A stretch of DNA of 64,000 nucleotides from an uncultured Sulfitobacter sp. (GCA_947492925.1 CANLOQ010000005.1:1-64000); one strand, 5' to 3'. Positions 36,090-45,141 are shown, counted from the first letter of the stretch. Made by a program: numbers and translations. Notes: generated from the sequence alone by a model not told the origin.

Positions 36090-36220
36090 GCCGCAAACAC
36101 TCTCTACCTACGTCTGTCTGTTGCTGCTTTACCTGCCGTTCATTGTTTTGCGCAATGAAGGGGCAGGCAAATTCAGGTCCTCTGTTTTCTGCCCTGTTGG
36201 TAAAGGGCCGGGGAAAGACC

Positions 36221-37318
36221 ATGCACCATGACGCGGCGGGACTGCACGATCAGAATGGATCTTTTGGCGGGCGCAAAAGGGTCGTTATCGTCGACGATTC
36301 ACGCACCATCCGAAAGTGGCTGCGTTTTGTTTTGGCAAATGATCCACGGCTTGAAGTTGTGGGCGAAGCCGATTCAGCGATCAGCGCACGCGAAGTGATA
36401 AAACGAACCAACCCCGATGTCATAACGCTTGACGTTGAGATGCCCGGAATGAACGGCTTGGCGTTTCTTGAGAAACTGATGAAATTGCGCCCGATGCCCG
36501 TGGTGATGATTTCCGGTGCCACCCAAAGCAATTCTGAAGCGACAATTATGGCACTGACGTTGGGCGCTGTAGATTGCATTCTTAAACCCGCCACCGCCGC
36601 TGACAGTGCCGTACAGCGTGACATCACCCGCCGTGTCTTTTCCGCCGCACATAGCACAGTGCAAGTCAGACGTCCTGCGCAGTGCCAAGCAAAGCGTCCG
36701 AAAACGGCAGCTTTGGCGCACCGTATGCCGCTGATTTTGATCGGCGCGTCAACAGGCGGCGTCAATGCGTTGGAACAGGTGTTGGCGGATTTGCACCAGG
36801 ATGGCCCGCCAGTTGTGATCGTACAACATATGCCGGGCAGTTTCCTTGTGAGCTTCACGCAACTGCTGAATCGCAACTTACCACAGGACATTGCAATTGC
36901 CCGCGAAGACGTCCCGCTTGAAGCAGGGCAGGTTCGGCTTGCACCCGCGATGGGGCAGCACACAGAGGTGACCCGCAGTGGCGAAAGCTGGACCTGCCGA
37001 TTCATCCCATCGGACAAAAATTCGCTGCATTGCCCCTCGGTCGACAGATTGTTTGCATCCGCAAAGCCCCATGCTGCCGATGTGATCGGCGTCATTCTCA
37101 CCGGCCTTGGCCGCGACGGTGCAGAAGGATTGCTGGCCCTGCGCTCTGTGGGTGCGCGCACAATTGGTCAGGATGCGGCGACAAGCGTTGTCTATGGCAT
37201 GCCACGGGTCGCCTGCGAAATCGGTGCGGTTGCGGCACAGGCCCCTTTGACCCGCATTGGTGCCTTGATCAACAAAGCTGTCGCTGACCACGCGTCCGCA
37301 AGCCCACGAAAAAGGTAA
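36221..37318 (+). CDS. cheB: Chemotaxis response regulator methylesterase
   Basis: This 365-residue protein removes methyl groups from receptors and deamidates them. The receiver domain has VVIVDDSRTIRK, the phosphorylated aspartate in VITLDVEMPGMNG and the switch residues in MISGAT. The C-terminal esterase domain has the catalytic Ser-His-Asp in GASTGG, VQHMP and LTGLGRDGAEG. The start at 36221 follows GGGGAAAGA; an open frame back to 36059 overlaps the end of the metallochaperone gene and is not similar. cheD starts 3 bases after the stop. Confidence 0.94.
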   Translation: MHHDAAGLHDQNGSFGGRKRVVIVDDSRTIRKWLRFVLANDPRLEVVGEADSAISAREVIKRTNPDVITLDVEMPGMNGLAFLEKLMKLRPMPVVMISGATQSNSEATIMALTLGAVDCILKPATAADSAVQRDITRRVFSAAHSTVQVRRPAQCQAKRPKTAALAHRMPLILIGASTGGVNALEQVLADLHQDGPPVVIVQHMPGSFLVSFTQLLNRNLPQDIAIAREDVPLEAGQVRLAPAMGQHTEVTRSGESWTCRFIPSDKNSLHCPSVDRLFASAKPHAADVIGVILTGLGRDGAEGLLALRSVGARTIGQDAATSVVYGMPRVACEIGAVAAQAPLTRIGALINKAVADHASASPRKR

Positions 37319-37321
37319 CGG

Positions 37322-37831
37322 ATGCGCGGGCCTATTGTCATCACTCAGGGGGAATACCATGCATCCAACCGGGTGGATGACAGCATTTCAACCCTTTTGG
37401 GGTCTTGCATCGCCTGCTGTCTTTGGGATCCAGCCGCAGCGGTTGGTGGAATGAATCACATCCTGCTTGCCTCGCGGACCCGTAATATGGCGCAATGCGA
37501 CCTGGCCGGCGTGAACGCAATGGAATTGCTCATAAACGCCATCCTAAAACTGGGCGGTCGCCGCGAAAGATTATTAGCAAAGGTATTTGGCGGCGCACAG
37601 ATGATCGATGGTCTCTCTGAAATCGGTCCCGCCAATTGCCTTTTTGCAGAGACCTTTCTGGAAGCAGAGAATATCCCCTGTGTATCAAAATCGTTGGGCG
37701 GTGACCTTGCGCGGCAGGTGTTGTTCACACCCACCACAGGTGCCGTCCGCGTCAAGGCGCATCCCAAAGTCACAGCTGAACCAAGAGGCAAGACTGTCTT
37801 GCCAAAAGGTAACGGCCTTGAGCTTTTTTAG
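37322..37831 (+). CDS. cheD: Chemoreceptor glutamine deamidase
   Basis: This 169-residue enzyme deamidates glutamines in chemoreceptors. The catalytic cysteine lies in LLGSCIACCLWD and the histidine in GGMNHILLA, with KVFGGAQM and the late SLGGDLARQVLF typical of CheD. The C-terminus ends NGLELF. It closes the cheB-cheD operon and faces the other che operon convergently, with 67 bases between them. Confidence 0.93.
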   Translation: MRGPIVITQGEYHASNRVDDSISTLLGSCIACCLWDPAAAVGGMNHILLASRTRNMAQCDLAGVNAMELLINAILKLGGRRERLLAKVFGGAQMIDGLSEIGPANCLFAETFLEAENIPCVSKSLGGDLARQVLFTPTTGAVRVKAHPKVTAEPRGKTVLPKGNGLELF

Positions 37832-37898
37832 GCAGCCCATGAACGGCGCGACCTTATCTGCGCATTAGCCAGATGGTTGTGCAGGTCCGGCCAAACCG

Positions 37899-38264
37899 TC
37901 AGAAAAGATCGACGTCCCCCGCAGAGTTCGTGCCTTCGACACGCTGCACCTTGCCGCAACCCCGATCCAACAGGCCTCTTGTTGCATCAAGTTTCAAGTT
38001 CATTGCGACGGATACATTGATCTGATCCCCCTGTGTCCGGGACAGATCAAGGCTCAAGAAGGCCAGATCCTCCAGTGATTGTCGCAGAAAATCGAGCCGT
38101 TGCAGGCGCATCACGGTGTTCGGGTCCTGCGTATGCGGCCCGTCCAGACTACCGCTCACGGCATGTTCAATCTGCTGCACATCACCGGCAAGGGCGTTGA
38201 GATGATCGGACAGCCGTTTCAGCAGTTCCGCACGGGGAATGTGTCCGGCTGCCGGATCACTCAC
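37899..38264 (-). CDS. Last gene of the che operon, unknown helical protein
   Basis: This 121-residue protein was not recognised. The likely start is the GTG at 38264, which overlaps the stop of the upstream cheY gene (GTGA). An ATG at 38291 would also be possible. Most of it should be two long amphipathic helices (residues about 12-40 and 52-80, with QRLDFLRQSLEDLAFLSLDL), and a flexible stretch ends in GDVDLF. The operon position next to cheY, the helical body and a C-terminal acidic-plus-Leu-Phe tail recall CheZ, whose last helix binds CheY; sequence similarity to CheZ itself is not evident. Function is therefore a guess: a CheY-directed phosphatase or binding protein. Confidence 0.65.
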   Translation of the reverse strand: MSDPAAGHIPRAELLKRLSDHLNALAGDVQQIEHAVSGSLDGPHTQDPNTVMRLQRLDFLRQSLEDLAFLSLDLSRTQGDQINVSVAMNLKLDATRGLLDRGCGKVQRVEGTNSAGDVDLF

Positions 38265-38647
38265 AGCCGTCCAACCACAGCTTCTATGCAATTGCGCAGC
38301 TCGTCCGGTTGAAATGGCTTTTTGAGATAGTTGTTCATCCCAAGCTTCTTGCCGTGGTCAATAATCTGCTGTTCCGCCCGCCCGGTGATCAGCACAAATC
38401 CGATGCCCTTCGTCTTGGGCGTGGCACGAAGATAATGCAAAAGCTGCAAACCATCCATTTCAGGCATGTTATAGTCAGATATGACCAGATGCGCGGGCTT
38501 GCTGGCCAGAACCTGCAGCGCTTGTTTGCCATTTTCGGCAGTTGCGACATTCCGCACCCCAAAGGCATCCAGCGCCTGTGTGATAAGGCCGCGGCTGGTG
38601 GACATGTCATCCACAACCATCACTCTGATCTGATCACGCAATGCCAT
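38261..38647 (-). CDS. CheY-type response regulator
   Basis: This 128-residue single receiver domain has the acidic pair in MVVDDMSTSRG, the phosphorylated aspartate in VISDYNMPEMDG, threonine in LITGRAEQ and lysine in YLKKPFQ. It probably carries the chemotaxis signal to the flagellar motor or acts as a phosphate sink. It lies between cheR and the small unknown gene, and is one of two CheY paralogues in this locus. Confidence 0.9.
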   Translation of the reverse strand: MALRDQIRVMVVDDMSTSRGLITQALDAFGVRNVATAENGKQALQVLASKPAHLVISDYNMPEMDGLQLLHYLRATPKTKGIGFVLITGRAEQQIIDHGKKLGMNNYLKKPFQPDELRNCIEAVVGRL

Positions 38648-38695
38648 GTTAATCTATCCTATTCAAAGTCCCGTTCGAGGTGAATTGGCGTTCCG

Positions 38696-39544
38696 TCAAC
38701 TGACTTGCGGACGGTAGGTATTAGGGCCGGTACAGGTAAGCCCGTATTTCGGCGGTTCGATAATGCGTTCGGAGTGCCCAAGAAACATAACACCTACGGG
38801 ATCAAGCGCCTGTCGAAACCGGGGCCAGAGCTTTTCTTGGGTCGCGACGTCAAAATATATCACCACGTTCCTACAGAAAATAACGTCAAAAGCGCGCGAC
38901 ATCGGCCAGTCGCCAAGAAGGTTTAACTGATTGTAACGGACCATATCCCGCACCGCCGGTACTGCCTCATATGTGGTGTCGTCGCCCGCACCGTTCTGCC
39001 GGAAATATTTGGCCCGTAGATGAGCCGGGACACCCCCCATCAGCCTTTCTGGATAGACGCCATGCCGGGCGAATTGCACCACTTGCGGATCAATGTCTGT
39101 CGCCAGAATAAGCAGGTCCATCTCATGGATTGTGGGGGTATGTTCCAGCATGGTGACAGCCGCAGAAAGTGCTTCCTGCCCATTGGAGCAGCCTGCCGAC
39201 CAGATTCGCATCGCGCCCCCCATTCGTAAGCGGGGCAGAAGCCTATCCAGCTCATTCGACAGGGTTTCGAAATGATGTCTCTCGCGAAAGAAATGCGAAA
39301 CATTTGTGGTCAGTGCCGAAATCAGGTGACCACGCTCGACCCGTCCGGCATCCGACTGGATCAGGTCGCAATACGCAGAAAAACTCGCAAGTCCCAGATC
39401 ACGCAAACGGTGCCTCAAACGCGACTGCACCATCGAACTTTTCTCGGCGACAAGGGTCAACCCGCTTTCGCGGTAGGCAAGGTCCGCGATGGTTTTGAAA
39501 CTCTTGGCATCAAGCCCGGTGCTGGCGTCCTGAAGCGTGGTCAT
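38696..39544 (-). CDS. cheR: Chemoreceptor glutamate methyltransferase
   Basis: This 282-residue S-adenosylmethionine-dependent enzyme methylates receptor glutamates. The N-terminal helical domain is followed by LTTNVSHFFRE, the SAM-binding IWSAGCSNGQEALS, ILATDIDPQVV and the conserved VIFCRNVVIYFD. In the SAM motif the usual GxExYS is GQEALS. It overlaps cheW by 4 bases. Confidence 0.94.
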   Translation of the reverse strand: MTTLQDASTGLDAKSFKTIADLAYRESGLTLVAEKSSMVQSRLRHRLRDLGLASFSAYCDLIQSDAGRVERGHLISALTTNVSHFFRERHHFETLSNELDRLLPRLRMGGAMRIWSAGCSNGQEALSAAVTMLEHTPTIHEMDLLILATDIDPQVVQFARHGVYPERLMGGVPAHLRAKYFRQNGAGDDTTYEAVPAVRDMVRYNQLNLLGDWPMSRAFDVIFCRNVVIYFDVATQEKLWPRFRQALDPVGVMFLGHSERIIEPPKYGLTCTGPNTYRPQVS

Positions 39545-39999
39545 GCCGCAGCACTCTCGGCTGTATCCACCGTGATGGGCAGGTTCAAAAGACGGATCAT
39601 CCTGTCCTCTATCAAGGTCAGACCACTGACCATTGTATCCACCGAACCGAATGCCAGTTCCGGAGGCGGCTGCATGTCATCAGATGTCACCGCTACGATA
39701 TCGGACACGGCGTCTACCAGTAGGCCTGTCATCGTTTCCTCATGATGCACGACAATGATCACATTCCGCTCGGTCTGGTCGCGCTCGGGAAGGCCAAGCC
39801 GGCGTGCCAGGTCCATCACCGGCAACACTGTGCCACGCAGGTTGATGACGCCTTTCATGAAGTGCGGGGAATGGGGCAGGGGCGTTGCATGAGTCCAGCC
39901 GCGAATTTCGCGGACCGACATGATATCAAGTGCATATTCTTGCCCCGCCAGTTCAAACGTCAGGAGTTCAATCGTGGAGGGTGCTGCCGTGTCGCTCAT
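39541..39999 (-). CDS. cheW: Chemotaxis coupling protein
   Basis: This 152-residue SH3-like adaptor links receptors to CheA. Family phrases include LTFELAGQEYALDIMSVREI, HFMKGVINLRGTVLPVMDLARRLG and the later GLLVDAVSDIV. It overlaps both cheA upstream and cheR downstream by 4 bases, so the three are translationally coupled. Confidence 0.94.
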   Translation of the reverse strand: MSDTAAPSTIELLTFELAGQEYALDIMSVREIRGWTHATPLPHSPHFMKGVINLRGTVLPVMDLARRLGLPERDQTERNVIIVVHHEETMTGLLVDAVSDIVAVTSDDMQPPPELAFGSVDTMVSGLTLIEDRMIRLLNLPITVDTAESAAA

Positions 40000-42245
40000 G
40001 CGCTTATTCCCGTGCTCTGGGCCACCTGTTGAAGCGGCGCTTCGGTACCGTAGGTGGCGATGATGTCGCTTGGATCGAGGATCAGTGCGATGCGTCCATC
40101 ACCCAGAATGGTTGCCGCTGCGATGCCGGGCGCGCGGTACAGGCTTTCGTCCAGACCCTTGATTACGACCTGCCGTTGATCCACGATATTGTCGATCACA
40201 ATCGCAACCGAATTTTCGTCGTCATAGGCAATCAGGAGCACTACCGCCGCGTCAAAACTGTCAAGCGGCGGACGGTATCCAAGCGCGTGACCCAGATCAA
40301 AAAGTGGCACGAAGCCGCTGCGCACTTCGATCACCTGACGGCCCGGGCGCACCAATTGTACGTCGTTCTGGGTCAGCGTCATGGTTTCGACAACCAGATT
40401 TAACGGCAAAACAAGCGTTTCGCCCGCAACCTCAATCACCATCCCGTCCAGCACCGCCAGCGTCAGCGGGAGGGAGATCGAGAAAATCGTGCCTTCCCCC
40501 GGGGTTGAAGTGATGGTGATCCGCCCTCCCAACGCCTGAATGGCTGTGCGAACCACATCCATCCCGACGCCACGTCCAGACAGATCTGACACCACCGATG
40601 CGGTGGAAAAGCCGGGAAGAAACAAAAGGTTGTCGATTTCAGTGTCGCTGAGCGCGGCATCTGCTGGGATCAACCCCTTGGTGACTGCGATCTCTAGCAC
40701 CTCTTTGCGATTAATCCCGGCACCATCATCACTGACCTCAATCACGACCCGTCCGGACCGATGCGCGGCTGTCAGGTTCACCCGGCCCTGCGCAGGTTTT
40801 CCCGCAGCCATTCTATCTTGAGGGGGCTCCAACCCATGATCGACCGCGTTTCGGATCATATGCGTCAGCGGATCAGCCAATCGTTCAATCACAGTCTTGT
40901 CGACTTCGGTGGCTTCGCCCGATGTATGCAAACGCACATCCTTACCGACCGCGCCAGAGGCTTCGCGCACGATCCGAGACATGCGCTGGAACAGCGATTT
41001 GACCGGCTGGGCGCGGATCATCATGACCGAATCCTGAATATCACGCGTCAGGCGCTGAAAGTCCTCAAGACCACTGATCGCTTCCGAGTGGGGTGAAAGT
41101 CCGGATTTCTCAAGACTTTGGCTTAGCATGGCCTGATTGATGACAAGCTCCCCCACCAGATTTACCAGCCGCTCGATCCGGTCCAGATCGACCCTCACTA
41201 CGGATTTCGCAGCGGCGGCAGCATTGGCCGGTCTGCGGGCACGGGCTTTTTCTGCGGACACCTGACCGCTTTCACTGCGCGGAGTGACTTCAACGGATTG
41301 TGAGGTCGGCGGGGTTTCAGGTGCGGGATTAAGCGTGGGCGGCGAAACCGCCTCGCCCAAAGCTTGCCCTTCTTCACACGGTTCTGACGCGGTCAAACGC
41401 TCTGGAATTCCTTGGTTCAGCGGCGCGATCTCAAGCGCGCAAAGCCCCTCGACAAATTCAAACACCGACGCGATTTCGCTTTCATCGGCCGACGTATGCA
41501 GCGTTATGCGCCAGCTTAGATGTGGTATTTCGGGCGTGATGCTCGCCAAGTGTGGCAGGGCGCTGGTATCGCATACGACGTCGCAGGTACCCAGTTCCTG
41601 AAGGTTCCGCAGCAAAATGGCCGGTTCATTACCCGTCTCAAACAGCTCGGCCGACGGCGTGAAGGTGATTTGAAATATCTGATGTGGCAGAGGGTTTGCA
41701 TCAACTAGGGCAGGGGGCGGCAACCCATCCAGGTCGGGCAATTCCATAAGCCCGGCTTCGTCCTCCTCACCATCCAGATCAAGGTCCAGTGTGAGGCCCA
41801 TAGGTTGAAAATCTATGACCTCCGCCTCGGGCGTTGCTTCCGGCGCATCTTCGCCCAGGAATGTGTCAAGCTCTGTCAGCAGCGTCGCGGTGACAGCATC
41901 GTCCAACGGCGTGTCATCCCGCGACATCCGAACCAAATCAGAAAGGTGGTCTGCCGCACGAAAGAACAGCTTGAGCGCGCCTTCGTCGATCTGAAGCGCG
42001 CCCGTGCGAACGGCGTCCATCGCAGTTTCATACCGGTGCGCAAAACGCACAAGACCTTCAAGCCCGAACGCACCTGCACCGCCCTTAATCGAATGAACCG
42101 CACGAAATACGACATTGATCGTTTCGGCGTCATCGGCACCGTCTTCAATAACCTGCAGACCATCCTGCAACGCTTCAAGCAGTTCTTCACACTCGATAAA
42201 GAACGACGCGCGGATTTCGGCCATTGGATCATTGTCGCTGCTCAT
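39996..42245 (-). CDS. cheA: Chemotaxis histidine kinase
   Basis: This 749-residue kinase has an HPt domain with the phosphorylated histidine in RAVHSIKGGAGAFG (near residue 50). A long acidic linker and a CheY/CheB-binding-like region (about residues 185-270) follow. The dimerisation helices (VVRVDLDRIERLVNLVGELV) come next. The ATPase domain has HMIRNAVDHGLE, VSDDGAGIN and GRGVGMDVV, and a C-terminal CheW-like domain follows. All catalytic parts appear intact. It is transcribed from the STAS gene side. Confidence 0.95.
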   Translation of the reverse strand: MSSDNDPMAEIRASFFIECEELLEALQDGLQVIEDGADDAETINVVFRAVHSIKGGAGAFGLEGLVRFAHRYETAMDAVRTGALQIDEGALKLFFRAADHLSDLVRMSRDDTPLDDAVTATLLTELDTFLGEDAPEATPEAEVIDFQPMGLTLDLDLDGEEDEAGLMELPDLDGLPPPALVDANPLPHQIFQITFTPSAELFETGNEPAILLRNLQELGTCDVVCDTSALPHLASITPEIPHLSWRITLHTSADESEIASVFEFVEGLCALEIAPLNQGIPERLTASEPCEEGQALGEAVSPPTLNPAPETPPTSQSVEVTPRSESGQVSAEKARARRPANAAAAAKSVVRVDLDRIERLVNLVGELVINQAMLSQSLEKSGLSPHSEAISGLEDFQRLTRDIQDSVMMIRAQPVKSLFQRMSRIVREASGAVGKDVRLHTSGEATEVDKTVIERLADPLTHMIRNAVDHGLEPPQDRMAAGKPAQGRVNLTAAHRSGRVVIEVSDDGAGINRKEVLEIAVTKGLIPADAALSDTEIDNLLFLPGFSTASVVSDLSGRGVGMDVVRTAIQALGGRITITSTPGEGTIFSISLPLTLAVLDGMVIEVAGETLVLPLNLVVETMTLTQNDVQLVRPGRQVIEVRSGFVPLFDLGHALGYRPPLDSFDAAVVLLIAYDDENSVAIVIDNIVDQRQVVIKGLDESLYRAPGIAAATILGDGRIALILDPSDIIATYGTEAPLQQVAQSTGISA

Positions 42246-42254
42246 TACGTTCCC

Positions 42255-42620
42255 CTAACCGGCGACCATCTGCAACGCCTTGACCAGCTTGGCAGGGTCA
42301 AACGGTTTCACGATCCAGCCTGTTGCCCCGGCAGCGCGCGCACGTTGTTTCAGTTCAGGGGCGGCTTCGGTCGTTAGGACAAGGATAGGAGTTGCACGGT
42401 GTTTTTCCTGATCCCGCACCGCGTCGATAAAGCCAAATCCATCCATTCGCGGCATGTTTATGTCCGTGATGATCGCGTCAGGTGCCAGCCCTTCGAGCAC
42501 CTCGATGCCATGAACACCGTCATCAGCCGTGTGCACGGTAAAGCCAGAAGGGATCAGCGCCAGCCGGATCATGTCCCGCATCGTCCGACTGTCATCAACC
42601 GCAAGAATTTCCAGTGTCAT
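42255..42620 (-). CDS. CheY-type response regulator
   Basis: This 121-residue receiver domain starts TLEILAVDDSRTMRDMIRLAL, with the phosphorylated aspartate in IITDINMPRMDG, threonine in LVLTTEAAPE and lysine in WIVKPFDP. It belongs to the group found next to CheA in many alphaproteobacteria. It starts inside the STAS gene end (4-base overlap) and ends 9 bases before cheA. Whether this or the other CheY drives the motor cannot be told. Confidence 0.92.
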   Translation of the reverse strand: MTLEILAVDDSRTMRDMIRLALIPSGFTVHTADDGVHGIEVLEGLAPDAIITDINMPRMDGFGFIDAVRDQEKHRATPILVLTTEAAPELKQRARAAGATGWIVKPFDPAKLVKALQMVAG

Positions 42621-42892
42621 GCAGCACCCTCCATCAGGGTTTCAGGGCTGAAGCCCATCGCACTGAGCTGCGCGCGCACCTGATCAGTCATGTTGAGAAA
42701 GGTAAAGTCGGTCCCGGCGTCCTTTGCCGCCCGTGCGGCGGCAAGACAGCTTTGCAGGCACAAAGCGCCCATCAATGTCACATCGGCCAAATCAACGGTT
42801 ACATCCTTGTCGGATACAGCCAAAAGATCTGCATGCAGACCGGCCACCGCACTTAGGTCCAGTTTACCGGACGGGGATAGCTGTTCAGCCAT
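42617..42892 (-). CDS. STAS-domain protein of the che operon
   Basis: This 91-residue protein looks like a stand-alone STAS domain: beta strand VTVDLADVTLMGALCLQSCL, then alternating helices. In anti-sigma antagonists a serine in the DSSG phrase is phosphorylated; here that phrase is changed to LMGA, so the usual phosphorylation site is missing. It is the first gene of the chemotaxis operon and overlaps the next cheY by 4 bases. STAS proteins at this place are known in other alphaproteobacterial che loci, with unclear function. Confidence 0.8.
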   Translation of the reverse strand: MAEQLSPSGKLDLSAVAGLHADLLAVSDKDVTVDLADVTLMGALCLQSCLAAARAAKDAGTDFTFLNMTDQVRAQLSAMGFSPETLMEGAA

Positions 42893-43035
42893 GATGCTGT
42901 CGGACGAGAGAGGGAAGGGCAGGGATCATTTGAAGACTCCGCAAATTGTGGATTGCAAGCCTTCTAGAGTGAGCCCTGTTAATGCGGGGTTACCCCAAAC
43001 GATTTACGACGGTGATTTTTTCGAAACACCTTCAC

Positions 43036-43069
43036 AAAGAAAAAGGGCCGCCGCGTACGGCGGAGGCCC
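43036..43069 (-). terminator. Terminator of the one-carbon operon
   Basis: A GC-rich hairpin (GGGCC plus inner CCGC, pairing with GCGG plus GGCCC, at 43045-43069) is followed on the minus strand by CTTTTTCTTT, 25 bases after the methyltransferase stop codon. Confidence 0.85.
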
Positions 43070-43093
43070 CGAAGTTGCTTAATTCCAAACAGC

Positions 43094-44173
43094 CTAGCCT
43101 CGCCGACGCCCACCGGTGCGCCCCGCGCGGCCTCGACCTTCCTGCCCAGCCTTTGGGGCTACCTTGTTGAACTTGATCCAGTCTCCGCCGTGCGGATCGC
43201 GGTCAAAAAGGAAGTTCGCCGCACGGATTGCTTCCATTTCCTTGCCCGGGCGCGGCTTGGTAGAGCCCATGCCGAACAATTGCACAAAAGCCTCGTCGTC
43301 CATGCCTTCTGGCAACACGACACCAAGCGCGGCAAGTTCAGCTTTCTTCTCTGCAATCTTGGTTGCGTTCACCGGTAACGCGACGGGGTTCATAATCGCA
43401 GAGGTCATGCCAGCGCCCATAGCCATTGGCAGGAAGGCATTGTTGATCCCGTGGCGATTTGGCAGACCGAAAGAGATATTTGACGCACCGCAGGTGGTGT
43501 TGACTCCCAATTCCTCACGCAGGCGACGCACAAGGGTAAAGACCTGATGCCCGGCGGTCGCCATCGCGCCGATGGGCATGACCAGCGGATCAACGACGAT
43601 ATCATGCGCCGGGATGCCGTGATCGGCAGCACGTTCTACAATCAGCTTGGCCACGGCAAAGCGTACGTCGGGGTCTTCAGAAATGCCCGTGTCATCGTTT
43701 GAAATTGCCACAACCGGTACATTGTATTTCTTGACCAGCGGCAGCACCATTTCCAGCCGCTCTTCCTCACCCGTCACCGAATTCAGCAGGGGACGGCCTT
43801 CGCAGGCCTCAAGCCCCGCTTCAAGCGCACCGGGAACAGAACTGTCGATGCAGATGGGCGTGTCCACCACGGCCTGCACCCGCCTGATCAGTTCGGGCAT
43901 CAGCGTCGGCTCGACAAAGTTGTTGTCCGCATAGCGCGGGTCTTCGGCCATCTTGTTGGAAAAAACAGCACCGGAATTCACGTCCAGCACCGTAGCACCA
44001 GCGTTGGCCTGAGCGACTGCATCAGCCTCAACGCGGGAAAAATCGCCGCGCTCAAGCTCTTCGGACAAGACCTTGCGGCCCGTTGGGTTGATCCGTTCAC
44101 CGATAACGCAGAAAGGCTCATCAAAGCCGATGACGGCGGTTTTGGTTTTAGATTCGACGATGGTGCGGGTCAT
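43094..44173 (-). CDS. Methyltetrahydrofolate:corrinoid methyltransferase (pterin-binding)
   Basis: This 359-residue protein is a pterin-binding TIM-barrel enzyme of the MetH middle-domain/AcsE type, which moves a methyl group from methyltetrahydrofolate to a corrinoid protein. Landmarks are FCVIGERINPTGRKVL, GATVLDVNSG, PICIDSS, LLNSVTGEEER and TTCGASNISFGLPNR. A short Arg/Gly-rich tail follows. The start at 44173 was chosen by the family N-terminus. Together with the MetF-like gene upstream it fits the split methionine synthase used in Roseobacters; the corrinoid and homocysteine parts are not in the window. Confidence 0.88.
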   Translation of the reverse strand: MTRTIVESKTKTAVIGFDEPFCVIGERINPTGRKVLSEELERGDFSRVEADAVAQANAGATVLDVNSGAVFSNKMAEDPRYADNNFVEPTLMPELIRRVQAVVDTPICIDSSVPGALEAGLEACEGRPLLNSVTGEEERLEMVLPLVKKYNVPVVAISNDDTGISEDPDVRFAVAKLIVERAADHGIPAHDIVVDPLVMPIGAMATAGHQVFTLVRRLREELGVNTTCGASNISFGLPNRHGINNAFLPMAMGAGMTSAIMNPVALPVNATKIAEKKAELAALGVVLPEGMDDEAFVQLFGMGSTKPRPGKEMEAIRAANFLFDRDPHGGDWIKFNKVAPKAGQEGRGRAGRTGGRRRG

Positions 44174-44183
44174 GGATGATCCT

Positions 44184-45110
44184 TCAGGAGGCGTTGGCAG
44201 GCGCGGTGGAAGCACCGCCGTTTTCAATGGCCCAGTTGGCGTTGGTCTTGATGCCGCCAAGCGGGAAGAAATGCACGTTTGTGATGTTGAAATCGGGATT
44301 GGCCGCCTTGTGCGCGGCAAGCTCGGCCACAACATCCGTGGGTTCATAAGGCAAAAGCAGTTTGGTCACATCCATTGCCCGCTTTTGGAGCACCTTAAGC
44401 GACGGGCCAACGCCGCAGGCGATGGCGAATTTGATCAGCGTCTGCAGCTTGGCAGGGCCCGCAATCCCAATATGGACGGGCAAAGTGATGCCGGAATCGC
44501 GAAGGCTGTCGGCCCAGGCGATAATCGGCTGCGCCTCAAAGGCAAATTGGGTGGCAATGGCCATTTCGGCATCCGTGCGGTTCTGAAAGTCGTTTTTCCA
44601 TTTGAGCGCAGCGTCAACATTGGCGGTGCCGGTGGCGTCAATATCCCGGTTTCCTTCGGGATGACCCGCGACGTGCAGCCGGGTAAAGCCGGCCTCGTCA
44701 AAAAGTCCGGTTTCCGCCAATTGCATGGAGTCGCTGAAATCACCGTGTGGCGTGGCAACACCACCGGCCAGCAGCAGCGCTTGTTTCACATCCGCCTCAC
44801 CTTGATAGCGCGCGATCCAGTCGGCCAGCGTGGCGCGGTCCTTGATAATACGGGCCGGGAAATGCGGCATGACGTTGTAGCCATCCGCCGCAAGCCGCTT
44901 GGCTGTGGCGACCATGTCTTCGATAGGTGTGCCTTCGATATGGGCGATGTAGACGCGGGTGCCTGCGGGCAGAAGGGCGGTAAAATCCTCGACCTTCTCG
45001 GCGGTGCGCGGCATTACCTCGATGGAGTAGTCCTTCAGAAATGCCTCAACCTCGGGGCTGTTGGTGGGTGCGGTCGGGGCCTCTTTGCGGCGGAAGTTCA
45101 ACAAAGCCAT
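44184..45110 (-). CDS. Methylenetetrahydrofolate reductase (MetF family)
   Basis: This 308-residue flavoprotein resembles the MetF family, which reduces methylenetetrahydrofolate to the methyl form. The phrases SIEVMPRTAEKVEDFTALLP, VYIAHIEGTPIEDMVATAKRL, LLLAGG, HPEGNRDI and LPVHIGIAGPAKLQTLIKFA align with MetF positions, but the overall sequence is divergent. The start at 45110 (MALLNFRRK) follows AAGGACACC; ATG at 45164 is less likely. It is followed by the methyltransferase after 10 bases, so the product can pass straight to the next step. Confidence 0.87.
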   Translation of the reverse strand: MALLNFRRKEAPTAPTNSPEVEAFLKDYSIEVMPRTAEKVEDFTALLPAGTRVYIAHIEGTPIEDMVATAKRLAADGYNVMPHFPARIIKDRATLADWIARYQGEADVKQALLLAGGVATPHGDFSDSMQLAETGLFDEAGFTRLHVAGHPEGNRDIDATGTANVDAALKWKNDFQNRTDAEMAIATQFAFEAQPIIAWADSLRDSGITLPVHIGIAGPAKLQTLIKFAIACGVGPSLKVLQKRAMDVTKLLLPYEPTDVVAELAAHKAANPDFNITNVHFFPLGGIKTNANWAIENGGASTAPANAS

Positions 45111-45141
45111 GATGGTGTCCTTTATCATGAAGCGTCGGGCC

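Noticed and set aside
36059-36220. Upstream extension of cheB to 36059
   Set aside because: The extra 54 residues overlap the metallochaperone gene end and show no similarity; a good ribosome site precedes 36221.
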